A DNA stretch of 64,000 bases from Defluviicoccus sp. Lineage in GTDB: Bacteria; Pseudomonadota; Alphaproteobacteria; Rhodospirillales; Defluviicoccaceae. Within the stretch, counting starts at the first letter, position 1. Each line of letters begins with the position of its first letter. Of this stretch, positions 18,131 through 26,143 are shown in pieces. The notes below the pieces were generated by a model, which was given only the letters and a program-made list of their open reading frames with translations, made no database searches and was not told the DNA's origin. The translations under genes were made by a program, and so were the position numbers. The stretch covers positions 1 to 64,000 of the forward strand of contig JARSSM010000013.1 in assembly GCA_029624735.1 (NCBI GenBank). Direction: 5' to 3'.

Positions 18131-18268
18131 ATGACTCCACCGGATGAGGCGAAGGGAGCCGGCCCCTTGGCACCGGTTTCTGCAGCGAAAGTCCAAGTTG
18201 ATCTCGATCTGAGCATCGAGCGCAGAAGTCACCGTGACTTCGCCAGTCAAACCCCCGCCCGCCCATAA
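18131..18268 (+). CDS. Possible 45-residue small protein (or a structured sRNA)
   Basis: A 45-codon frame begins at ATG 18131, 13 bp after AGGAGG, a longer spacing than usual. It encodes a polar peptide (MTPPDEAKGAGPL... ending QTPARP) with no recognisable domain. The same stretch contains three successive hairpins: CTCGAT/ATCGAG near 18205, GAAGTCA/TGACTTC near 18227, and the large one at 18249-18288 that overlaps the stop codon. A non-coding RNA is therefore as likely as a small protein. Confidence 0.35.
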   Translation: MTPPDEAKGAGPLAPVSAAKVQVDLDLSIERRSHRDFASQTPARP

Positions 18269-18288
18269 AGGGCACAGCGCGGGGGTTT
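18249..18288 (+). terminator. Strong hairpin, possible terminator lacking a U-tract
   Basis: AAACCCCCGC (18249-18258) pairs perfectly with GCGGGGGTTT (18279-18288) across a 20-nt loop. It is followed by GCATTTAG rather than a run of T, so intrinsic termination is uncertain; on the minus strand it reads into TTTGACTGG. Confidence 0.4.
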
Positions 18289-18413
18289 GCATTTAGAGTG
18301 TTCCTGAGCGGTACTATGGTTACTTGCCTTTGGTCGTTGCTTGGCGCCGGTTCCGGGCGCGAGTGGGTAACGAATTCTGGCGGATCGGCCCGGTGGGAAC
18401 GTGTGCTCTCCTG

Positions 18414-19871
18414 ATGTCCCCCCCTCCGAACATCGTTTGGTTCCGCCAGGACCTGCGTCTGGCCGATAATCCGGCGCTCACGGCCGCGGCAAGCGGCGGC
18501 GCTCTTGTGCTCGGCGTTTACATCCTGGACGACGAAACCCCCGGGCTCTGGCGGTTGGGCGGCGCCAGCCGCTGGTGGCTGCATCACAGCCTCAGCGCTC
18601 TCGGCCGGTCGCTCGAACGCAAAGGCGTGCCGCTGGTCGTCCGCCGCGGCCGCTCGGTGCCGGTCCTGGCCAAGCTTGCCGCCGAGGTGGGGGCGGCCGC
18701 CGTGTTCTGGAACGGCCACCTGGAACCGCATTGGCGGCGTGCAGAACAGGAGGCCAGCCAGGCGCTGGCGGCACAGGGGATTGCCGGCCGCGCCTTCGGC
18801 CTACCGCTCCTGTTCGATCCGACACGCGTCGTCGGCCGTGGCGGCGCCGCGTTCAAGGTCTTCACACCGTTCTGGCGGGCCTGCCTCGCCGCTGCACCGC
18901 CCCCAGCGCCGCTGCCGCCGCCCGAGCGCCTGCAAGGCATCGTTGGTTTCGCGGACGGCAGCGCGCTCGCGGATCTGGGTCTGCTGCCGACAAAGCCGGA
19001 CTGGGCGGCGGGCCTGCGCGCCGCCTGGGCTCCGGGTGAAACCGAGGCGCACGCGCGCCTCGCGGCCTTTCTCGATCATGACCATGCCGGTTATGCCGAC
19101 CTGCGCGACCGGCCCGAGCCGTGCGCGACGTCGCGGCTGTCGCCGGCGCTGCATTTCGGCGAGATCTCTGCGCGCCAGGTCTGGCATGCGACGGCAATGC
19201 GGATGGCGCTTGAACCTCAGCTTGCCGCCGACGGCCACACGTTTCTGCGTGAGTTGGGCTGGCGGGAGTTCTATGCTCGCGTTCTCCTCGAACATCCGGA
19301 TGTCGCCGAGGCGCCGATGCAGCCGCGGTTCGCGGATTTTCCCTGGGCGCGCGCGTCGTCTGGGCTCCAAGCCTGGCAGCAGGGGCGCACCGGCTTTCCG
19401 ATCGTCGACGCCGGGATGCGCCAGCTCTGGCAAACCGGCTGGATGCATAATCGGGTGCGCATGATCGTTGCCTCTTTCCTCACCAAGGATCTCTTGATCC
19501 CCTGGCAGGAAGGCGAGGCTTGGTTCTGGGACACCCTCGTCGATGCCGACATGGCCAACAACGCTGGTGGCTGGCAATGGGTAGCCGGATGCGGCACCGA
19601 TGCGGCGCCGTTTTTTCGCATTTTCAGCCCGGTGCGGCAGGGCGAGCGCTTTGACCCGCAGGGCGATTACATTCGCCGCTGGGTTCCCGAACTGAAGCGC
19701 CTGCCGGCACGCTGGATACACCGGCCTTGGGATTCGCCGCCGCGCGATCTGGACGCGGCGGATGTCCGTCTGGGCACCACATATCCGAGCCCGATTCTGG
19801 ATCACGAGAGCGCTCGCAAGCGCGCTCTTGCCGCGTTTGCGAGTCTCCGGTCACTGCAACCCCCCAAATGA
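18414..19871 (+). CDS. phrB: Deoxyribodipyrimidine photolyase
   Basis: The 485-residue flavoprotein has the N-terminal antenna domain (NIVWFRQDLRLADNPAL at the start) and the C-terminal FAD-binding helical domain. The latter has the blocks SRLSPALHFGEIS, ELGWREFYARVL, GFPIVDAGMRQLWQTGWMHNRVRM and DADMANNAGGWQWVAGCGTDAAPFFRIF. The three tryptophans of the electron-transfer chain fall in conserved blocks. It repairs UV-induced cyclobutane dimers with light. The start was chosen at the M of MSPPPNIVW, the usual family N-terminus. Confidence 0.95.
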   Translation: MSPPPNIVWFRQDLRLADNPALTAAASGGALVLGVYILDDETPGLWRLGGASRWWLHHSLSALGRSLERKGVPLVVRRGRSVPVLAKLAAEVGAAAVFWNGHLEPHWRRAEQEASQALAAQGIAGRAFGLPLLFDPTRVVGRGGAAFKVFTPFWRACLAAAPPPAPLPPPERLQGIVGFADGSALADLGLLPTKPDWAAGLRAAWAPGETEAHARLAAFLDHDHAGYADLRDRPEPCATSRLSPALHFGEISARQVWHATAMRMALEPQLAADGHTFLRELGWREFYARVLLEHPDVAEAPMQPRFADFPWARASSGLQAWQQGRTGFPIVDAGMRQLWQTGWMHNRVRMIVASFLTKDLLIPWQEGEAWFWDTLVDADMANNAGGWQWVAGCGTDAAPFFRIFSPVRQGERFDPQGDYIRRWVPELKRLPARWIHRPWDSPPRDLDAADVRLGTTYPSPILDHESARKRALAAFASLRSLQPPK

Positions 19872-20103
19872 GGTGGCTTATCGAACGTTTGCTTGCATTT
19901 ATATCACACTGATTGGGCTTTTGGGCCCCATCCGGCGGTGCGCGCGAAACGTGCCTTCGGTCCGCCGGTTACCACAATTAAACTACTCGGTGGGTAGTCT
20001 CTGCGCGGTTCGGTAACACATGCCTGATGCAGACCTTCACTCGGTTGTGCAACCTCATCCGGTGCATCGTCTGGCAACATCGTGCAGCAGACGAAGAGTT
20101 CCC

Positions 20104-23100
20104 ATGGTGCGCCTAACTTGGGACCGTGTCCTTACGGCTCTGATCTTGCTCGTCATCGCGGGCTTCGGAGCGTGGTTGATCAGCATCGAGGTCGAGACCT
20201 CGCCGCTGCAGGCGCGCCTGTTCTCGCGCTTTTCCGGAGAAATGAGCTACGCCACTGCGCCCGGGCCGGCTGCGGAACCGCGCTTCGCCGGTGATGGGCC
20301 ATACGACCAAAGGCTTGGCTATTCGGATCTGCCGCAGGTCATCGACACGCTGCAGGGGGAGAACTTTGTCATCGAGAGCCAGGCGCGGATGTCGGACGCG
20401 CTGCGCTCCTTCGTCGACTACGGCGGGTTCCCGATCTTTCCGGAGAAGGCCCAGGCCGGGCTCTCGATTCAAGATCGCGACGGCCGTTCGATCTACTTCG
20501 CGCTGCATCCAGAGCAGGTATTCCGCTCATTCGATGCGATTCCGCCGCTGATCGTCAATACGCTGCTCTACGTCGAGAATCGCGAGCTGCTCTCCACCAC
20601 GAGCGTGACCCACAATCCGGCGATCGAATGGGATCGATTCGCGTTTGCCTCAGCCAACATCGTCGTCGACAAGGTGATCTCGACCGGCCATCGCTTCGGC
20701 GGCAGCACGCTGGCGACGCAGATCGAGAAGTTCCGCCACTCGCCGGAGGGCCGAACCGGCTCGGTGACCGAGAAGCTGCGCCAGATCGCGTCGGCCAGCA
20801 TGCGCGCCTATGCGCAAGGCCCGGATACCAGCGCTTTCCGCCGCCAGGTCGTAATCGATTACCTGAACTCGACGCCGCTTTCGGCGCGGGCAGGCTTCGG
20901 CGAGGTGATCGGCCTCGGTGACGGCCTGTGGGCTTGGTATGGCACCGACTTCAATCAGGCGGTCAGCGCCCTTGGTCAGACGCCGCGCAGCGAGGCCGAG
21001 CACTATCAACGCGCGCGCATCTTTAAGCAGGTCCTGAGCCTGTTGTTGGCGCAGCGCCGGCCCTCCTACTACCTGCTGCAGGGCCGGGACGAACTGGGCA
21101 CGCTGACTGACAGCCATTTGCGGGTGCTGGCGGAAGCCGGCATCATCAGCCTCGATCTGCGTGATCGGGCGCTCGCGATCGACCTCGTCTTCCGCCACGA
21201 TCCGCCGGCGCCGGCCGAGTTCTCGTTCATCGACCGCAAGGCGATTAACGCCATCCGCGCCCATCTTCTGACCGTGTTCGGGAAATCGACCTTCTACGAT
21301 CTCGACCGGCTCGACGTGCGGGCGGAGTCGACGCTCGACATGCCGACCCAGCGCCGCGTCATCGCCATGCTGCGCCGGATCGGCGATCCGAAGGAGGTTG
21401 CCGGCCTCGGACTCACCGGTGAGCGCCTGCTCGAGCCGGACTCCGCCGGCAACGTCAACTACAGCGTGACGATCTACGAGCGGCGCGAATACGGCAACTT
21501 CATGCGCGTGCAGGCGGACAACCTGGAGCGTCCACTCGACCTCAACGAGGGCGGCAAGCTCGATCTCGGTTCAACCGCCAAGCTGCGCACGCTGGTGAGC
21601 TATCTGGAGATCATTGCCCAGTTGCACGACCGCTATGCGCACCTGCCGGCGCGCGAACTGGCGGAAGTGGCGGACGACGGTGCCGATCCGCTGACACAAT
21701 GGTCGGTGGACTACCTGGTGCACGCGGGTGACCGCAACCTGCAGAGCATGATGGATGCCGCCATGCTGCGGCGCTATTCCGCCAATCCCGGCGAGGCCTT
21801 CTTTACCGGGCGCGGCCTGCACACCTTCGTGAATTTCGACAAGACGCACAACGGCCGCATCATGACGGTTGCGGAGGCGATGCGGTATTCCGTCAACCTC
21901 GTCTTCATCCGCATGATGCGCGACATCGTCCGCTTTCATCTGGCTGACGGTCCCACGGCGCCTGGCGAAATCCTGGGCTCGCCGTCGCACCCGGCGCGGA
22001 AGGAATACCTCGAGCGCTTCGCGGATGAGGAGGGCAGCCTGTTTCTGTCGCGCTTCTTCCGGCGGTACCGCGGCCTCACGCCGGACGATGCCCTCTCGCT
22101 CCTGGCCAGCAGGTCGCGGCCGGTCGCGCATCGGCTGGCGGTGGTGTTCCGCTCGGTGCGGCCGCGCGCAAGCATCGCCGAGTTCAGCCAGTTCCTGCGC
22201 GCGCGCTTGCCGAATGCGGACCTTAGCGCAGCCGACCTCGAACATCTCTATCTCACCTATGGGCCGGACCGGTTCAGTCTCCAGGATCGCGGCTACATTG
22301 CCCGTGTCCATCCGCTTGAGCTGTGGCTGGTCGCGCACCTGCAGAAGGATCCGGCCTCGTCGCGGGCGGCGGTCCTGGCGGCGAGTGTCGATCAGCGCCA
22401 GGAGGTGTACGGCTGGCTGTTCAAGTCGAAGGTGCAGCGGGCCGCGAACACGCGCATCCGAATCATGCTGGAAGAAGACGCGTTCCAGAAAATCCACGAC
22501 AGCTGGGAGCGGCTGGGATATCCGTTCCCGACGCTGGTGCCCTCCTACGCGACCGCAATCGGTACCTCGGCCGACCGGCCTGCTGCGCTTGCCGAACTCA
22601 TGGGGATCCTGGTCAACGAGGGCTTGCGGCTGCCGACGGTGCGCATCGACCGTGTGCACCTGGCGGAAGGAACTCCCTACGAAACCCACATGGGTTTCTC
22701 TGTCGATCGTGTCGAACGGGTGCTGCCGCCGGAGCTGACCCGCACGGTCCGCCGCGCGCTCAGCGATGTGGTCGAGAACGGGACCGCGCGGCGGCTGGCA
22801 GGGACCTATCGCGACGCAAAGGGCGCTGTCATCCCGGTCGGCGGCAAGACCGGGACCGGCGACGAACTCGCCGATTCCGGGAACGCCAAGGAACGCGAGG
22901 TGAGTCGCAGCGCGGCGTTCGTATTCTACCTTGGCGACCGCTTCTTTGGCGTCGTCACCGCCCATGTGCCGGGCCAGTTCACGCGCCGCTACAACTTCAC
23001 CAGCGCGTTGCCGGTGCAGGTGCTGAAGGTGTTGGCGCCGGCCCTGCAGCCGCTTATCAACGATACGCCCGAACGTGAGCAGGGTGATGTCCTGGCCGCT

Positions 23101-23115
23101 GGATTTTCCCGTTAA
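20104..23115 (+). CDS. Class A penicillin-binding protein-like transglycosylase/transpeptidase
   Basis: The 1003-residue protein has one N-terminal membrane anchor (residues about 8-27). A divergent GT51 region follows, recognisable by GGSTLATQIEKF and the RRQVVIDYLNSTPL block. The C-terminal transpeptidase has S490-x-x-K493 (STAK), SVN at 596 and KTGT at 915. The usual GT51 motif I EDxxF reads ENREL here, so glycosyltransferase activity is not assured. The distance from SVN to KTGT is unusually long (about 320 residues), so there is an insertion. The ATG at 20104 is preferred over 20020 because the earlier one lacks a ribosome site. L,D-transpeptidase and glycine-zipper lipoprotein genes follow. 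Confidence 0.85.
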   Translation: MVRLTWDRVLTALILLVIAGFGAWLISIEVETSPLQARLFSRFSGEMSYATAPGPAAEPRFAGDGPYDQRLGYSDLPQVIDTLQGENFVIESQARMSDALRSFVDYGGFPIFPEKAQAGLSIQDRDGRSIYFALHPEQVFRSFDAIPPLIVNTLLYVENRELLSTTSVTHNPAIEWDRFAFASANIVVDKVISTGHRFGGSTLATQIEKFRHSPEGRTGSVTEKLRQIASASMRAYAQGPDTSAFRRQVVIDYLNSTPLSARAGFGEVIGLGDGLWAWYGTDFNQAVSALGQTPRSEAEHYQRARIFKQVLSLLLAQRRPSYYLLQGRDELGTLTDSHLRVLAEAGIISLDLRDRALAIDLVFRHDPPAPAEFSFIDRKAINAIRAHLLTVFGKSTFYDLDRLDVRAESTLDMPTQRRVIAMLRRIGDPKEVAGLGLTGERLLEPDSAGNVNYSVTIYERREYGNFMRVQADNLERPLDLNEGGKLDLGSTAKLRTLVSYLEIIAQLHDRYAHLPARELAEVADDGADPLTQWSVDYLVHAGDRNLQSMMDAAMLRRYSANPGEAFFTGRGLHTFVNFDKTHNGRIMTVAEAMRYSVNLVFIRMMRDIVRFHLADGPTAPGEILGSPSHPARKEYLERFADEEGSLFLSRFFRRYRGLTPDDALSLLASRSRPVAHRLAVVFRSVRPRASIAEFSQFLRARLPNADLSAADLEHLYLTYGPDRFSLQDRGYIARVHPLELWLVAHLQKDPASSRAAVLAASVDQRQEVYGWLFKSKVQRAANTRIRIMLEEDAFQKIHDSWERLGYPFPTLVPSYATAIGTSADRPAALAELMGILVNEGLRLPTVRIDRVHLAEGTPYETHMGFSVDRVERVLPPELTRTVRRALSDVVENGTARRLAGTYRDAKGAVIPVGGKTGTGDELADSGNAKEREVSRSAAFVFYLGDRFFGVVTAHVPGQFTRRYNFTSALPVQVLKVLAPALQPLINDTPEREQGDVLAAGFSR

Positions 23116-23160
23116 GGACGTCCAGATTAGGGCGGGGAACTTGCTTGGTCGGGAGACGAG

Positions 23161-24165
23161 ATGCTTAGACGGTTTGGCGCCTCTCGTGGCGGCAGTGGAG
23201 ATCTGCGCGGACTGAGGGTGAGCCGGCGAGCGGCGATCGGCGTGCTCGCAGGCGGTGTGGTGTCGTTCGCATTGTTGCGCGCGGCGGTCGCGCAGGAAAC
23301 GACGACTGCGGCACTGACCGATCACGATGCCACCCAGCCCGCGCTGGTGGGCGACATCCAGGGCGAGATGGCCTCGACCCTCACCTTTGCCAACGATACG
23401 CTGCTCGATATCGCGCGTGCCGAGGACTTAGGGCTGGTCGAGCTGATGGCGGCCAATCCGGGCGTCGATCCGTGGTACCCGGGCGAAAACGTCAATCTCG
23501 TCCTGCCGACCGCCCACATCCTGCCCGACGCCCCGCGCACCGGGATCATCGTCAACCTGGCCGAACTGCGGCTCTACTATTTCCATCCGGAAAAAGGCCT
23601 GTTCTCGTTCCCGCTCGGTGTCGGCAGGGAAGGCTTCGGCACGCCGTTAGGCCAGACCAAGATCGTCCGCAAGGTCGATGGGCCAACGTGGTATCCCACT
23701 GAGGGCAAGCTGGCGGAGGACCCGACCCTGCCCAAGGCGGTGCCGCCCGGCCCTGATAATCCGTTGGGTGAGTTTGCCCTCTACCTCGGCTGGCCCACCT
23801 ACCTCATTCACGGCACGCACAAGCCCTATGGAGTCGGCCGGCGCGTCAGCCGCGGCTGCATCCGCATGTTTCCGGAAGACATCGCCTGGATGTATGAGAA
23901 CGTTCCCGTCGGCACGCCGGTAGTCACGGTTGCCCAAGCGGTCAAGTTCGGCCGCCGCAATGGCGTCCTCTATCTTGAGGTCCACCCGACGCTGGAACAG
24001 ATCGATCAGATCGAGGACGAGGGCGCGTTCAAGCCAGCCCCAGTTCCCGACTATACCGATATGGTGCTGCTGGCGGCCGGCGAGCAGATCGAGCGCATCG
24101 ACTGGCGTGCGGTTGACCGTGCTTTTTCCGAACGCCGCGGCTATCCGGTCGCGATTACGCGTTAA
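23161..24165 (+). CDS. L,D-transpeptidase (YkuD domain) with Tat-like signal
   Basis: The 334-residue protein has a twin-arginine-like signal (VSRRAAIGVLAGG at residues 20-32). A LysM-like segment follows (residues about 75-120, DTLLDIARAEDLGLVELMAANPG), then a YkuD catalytic domain ending in the HGT-x-n-SRGCIRM motif, whose cysteine forms the acyl-enzyme. It would make 3-3 crosslinks or attach proteins to peptidoglycan. It is 45 bp downstream of the PBP-like gene. Its stop shares the TTAA at 24162-24165 with the stop of the convergent lipoprotein gene. Confidence 0.92.
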   Translation: MLRRFGASRGGSGDLRGLRVSRRAAIGVLAGGVVSFALLRAAVAQETTTAALTDHDATQPALVGDIQGEMASTLTFANDTLLDIARAEDLGLVELMAANPGVDPWYPGENVNLVLPTAHILPDAPRTGIIVNLAELRLYYFHPEKGLFSFPLGVGREGFGTPLGQTKIVRKVDGPTWYPTEGKLAEDPTLPKAVPPGPDNPLGEFALYLGWPTYLIHGTHKPYGVGRRVSRGCIRMFPEDIAWMYENVPVGTPVVTVAQAVKFGRRNGVLYLEVHPTLEQIDQIEDEGAFKPAPVPDYTDMVLLAAGEQIERIDWRAVDRAFSERRGYPVAITR

Positions 24166-24752
24166 GGCAACGGAGGTGCCGACAAGGCAGCCGCTGCCGG
24201 CGCCTGCGGCGGGGCCGGCGGCGGTGTGCTGGCGGCTCCTGTGGCGGTCGCACTCACGTTTGGCCCCGCGGCGGGTAAGGTCACTGTCGGATCGGGAAAA
24301 ACGCGGCGGTACTTGCCGCCGAGCTGCACCAACACCGGCGTGCCGTTGGCGATCGGCGCCTCATCGCCGTCGCGGTTCTGCGTCAGCATGATGCGCCGCC
24401 CATCGGACAGCTGAATCACGTACTCGATGCCCTCCCGGCTGTTGATGCCGCGCTCGGTTGCGTAGCCGAGGCCGGCGCCCAGCACCGCGCCAATCATGGC
24501 CGCCCAGCCGTTGTCGGTTGCCATGCCGGTTCCGGCACCACCGAGCACACCGCCGGCAGCAGCCCCGGCATCGGACGTCTGCCCGCGGATGGAGACGATG
24601 CGCGAAGCGGCAATCTGGCCGCTCGCCGCCGGCGCGGTCTTGCCGACGTCCTTGTTGTCGTAGATATCGCGCGTGGAGTGGGTGCAGCTGATGAGGGAAG
24701 AACAACAAACGGCGGCGGAGAGGAAACGCAGAATCGGGCTACCGGCCATCAT
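24162..24752 (-). CDS. Glycine-zipper (2TM) outer-membrane lipoprotein, SlyB-like
   Basis: The 196-residue protein has a lipobox (LISC, cysteine near residue 23) and a glycine-zipper stretch (GAAAGGVLGGAGTGMATDN and MIGAVLGAGLGYATE, residues about 62-102). A small beta domain (EYVIQLSDGRRIML) and a Pro/Ala-rich tail complete it. This is the SlyB/Pcp organisation of outer-membrane lipoproteins. It converges on the L,D-transpeptidase gene, and both stop codons share a single TTAA. Confidence 0.85.
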   Translation of the reverse strand: MMAGSPILRFLSAAVCCSSLISCTHSTRDIYDNKDVGKTAPAASGQIAASRIVSIRGQTSDAGAAAGGVLGGAGTGMATDNGWAAMIGAVLGAGLGYATERGINSREGIEYVIQLSDGRRIMLTQNRDGDEAPIANGTPVLVQLGGKYRRVFPDPTVTLPAAGPNVSATATGAASTPPPAPPQAPAAAALSAPPLP

Positions 24753-24933
24753 CGCTCACGGCGTGGTTGGTCCATATGGGTACTTTACCACTCGAAGCGA
24801 TCCGAACAAAGCCGCATAATCGCGCCTGACGCGGGCAGTCATTCCGGGGGGAGGTCTTGCTGCACTGGCCGTTGATGACCGCCGTTCGGAATGTTGGACG
24901 CGCCTTGCAAGTCTCCGGGATTGGAGTAATATT

Positions 24934-25392
24934 ATGGCGAATCCGGAGATGCGAATGTACGCCCAGCTCGCCTACCCAAAGTCAGCTTACGAGCCATCGC
25001 CTTTGATCAACTTGAACGAGCCGGCAGAACGGGAACGTTTGAGCCCTGCCGCTCTCAAGGCCTTTTTCAACATCATGGAGAAGTGGGCGGTCAGAGATCG
25101 CGATGCGCGCACCCTGTTAGGCGGCGTTTCGAATGGCGTGTTCTACGAAATGAAGAAGAACCCAAACCGTTCTCTCACCGTGGATGGGCTGGCACGGATC
25201 TCGCTCCTTATCGGCATCTTCAAGGGCCTCAACATCCTCTACCCGGAGGATCTGGCGGATGCCTGGGTGACTCTGCCGAACAAGAACCGACTCTTCGGTG
25301 GCGGAACGCCTTTGTCCTACATGGTCGAGGGCGGGCTAGCCGCCATGTGGACTGTTAGGCGGTTGGTCGACTCCCGGCGGGGCGGGTATTGA
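24934..25392 (+). CDS. Xre/MbcA/ParS-family antitoxin
   Basis: The 152-residue protein has a helical N-terminal part with a helix-turn-helix-like region (LSPAALKAFFNIMEKW ... GGVSNGVFYEMKK) and the C-terminal ParS/MbcA domain (ISLLIGIFKGLNILYP, then GGGTPLSYMVEGGLAAM). That domain neutralises RES toxins. Its TGA overlaps the TTG start of the toxin gene (TTGA), the tight coupling expected of a type II pair. It is likely to autorepress the operon. Confidence 0.9.
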   Translation: MANPEMRMYAQLAYPKSAYEPSPLINLNEPAERERLSPAALKAFFNIMEKWAVRDRDARTLLGGVSNGVFYEMKKNPNRSLTVDGLARISLLIGIFKGLNILYPEDLADAWVTLPNKNRLFGGGTPLSYMVEGGLAAMWTVRRLVDSRRGGY

Positions 25393-26075
25393 CGGCACCT
25401 CTGCCGGTTTCCCTGATCCGTCAGTTCGACACGCATCGGCTGATACCGTCGAAGTACAGCGACAACAGCGACAGCGTGCTTACGCGCATCGCTGACGATG
25501 ACGCACACCTGAAAGACATCTTCGATCTCGATCACGCGACGAACGATCGTCTTCTCGCCGAGCACGATCGGCAGGCGGGTATCGGGTTGGGTGAACTCGT
25601 TTTCGGAGTCCCCTGTTACCGGATCGTCAATGCCGCTTTCTGCCATGCCCATCCCTTTGGCAGCCGCTTCAATGGGCCTGACCGGGGTGCGTGGTATGGC
25701 GGGTTCTCAGTCCAAACCTCGATTGCGGAAGTTGCCTTTCACAAACGGATCGAGCTTGCCGAGGTGTCCTGGTCGAAGCCGGTTTCCATGACCTACGATG
25801 ACTATCTGGCTGATTTCACGGGCATCTTTCATGATCTCCGTGGCGCCGTTGCGTTCGCTGCGTGCCTCGATCCTGACAGCTACATCGAATCCCAAGGGTT
25901 GGCCCAACAGCTTCTTGGCGGGGGATCGCTGGGGATCGTGTATCCGAGTGTCCGTCATAGCAACGGGACCTGCATCGCTTGTTTCCGCCCCGCGGTGGTG
26001 GGCAACGTCCGCAAGAGCGAAACGTTTCGGTTCGTGTTCGCGGATGCCGCGGAACCAACGGTTGTTCCTGTCTGA
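25389..26075 (+). CDS. RES-domain toxin
   Basis: The 228-residue protein carries the RES fold with its conserved Arg (GSRFNGPDRGAWYGG, near residue 90), the Glu in TSIAEVAFHK, and the conserved serine region (GIVYPSVRHSNGTC). Family members degrade NAD+ and stop growth. It begins with TTG, overlapping the antitoxin stop. An insertion sequence sits 69 bp after its stop. Confidence 0.9.
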   Translation: MTAPLPVSLIRQFDTHRLIPSKYSDNSDSVLTRIADDDAHLKDIFDLDHATNDRLLAEHDRQAGIGLGELVFGVPCYRIVNAAFCHAHPFGSRFNGPDRGAWYGGFSVQTSIAEVAFHKRIELAEVSWSKPVSMTYDDYLADFTGIFHDLRGAVAFAACLDPDSYIESQGLAQQLLGGGSLGIVYPSVRHSNGTCIACFRPAVVGNVRKSETFRFVFADAAEPTVVPV

Positions 26076-26126
26076 CCCCATCCGGTTGATCGCCTTGGCC
26101 TGGCTGGCGGCCGCCGCTCAACGTTA

Positions 26127-26143
26127 TGATGGCCGCGATGTTG
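26127..26143 (+). repeat. 17-bp target-site duplication, left copy
   Basis: TGATGGCCGCGATGTTG here is repeated exactly at 27554-27570, directly flanking the two ends of the insertion sequence. Confidence 0.8.

Noticed and set aside
18249..18288. Classical rho-independent terminator
   Set aside because: The stem is excellent, but no U-tract follows on either strand; listed only as a possible terminator with low confidence.
21571..23325. Long minus-strand open frame opposite the PBP gene (584 codons)
   Set aside because: It is the complement of a strongly coding plus-strand gene with SxxK, SxN and KTG motifs; the antisense product has no domain. High GC makes such shadows common.
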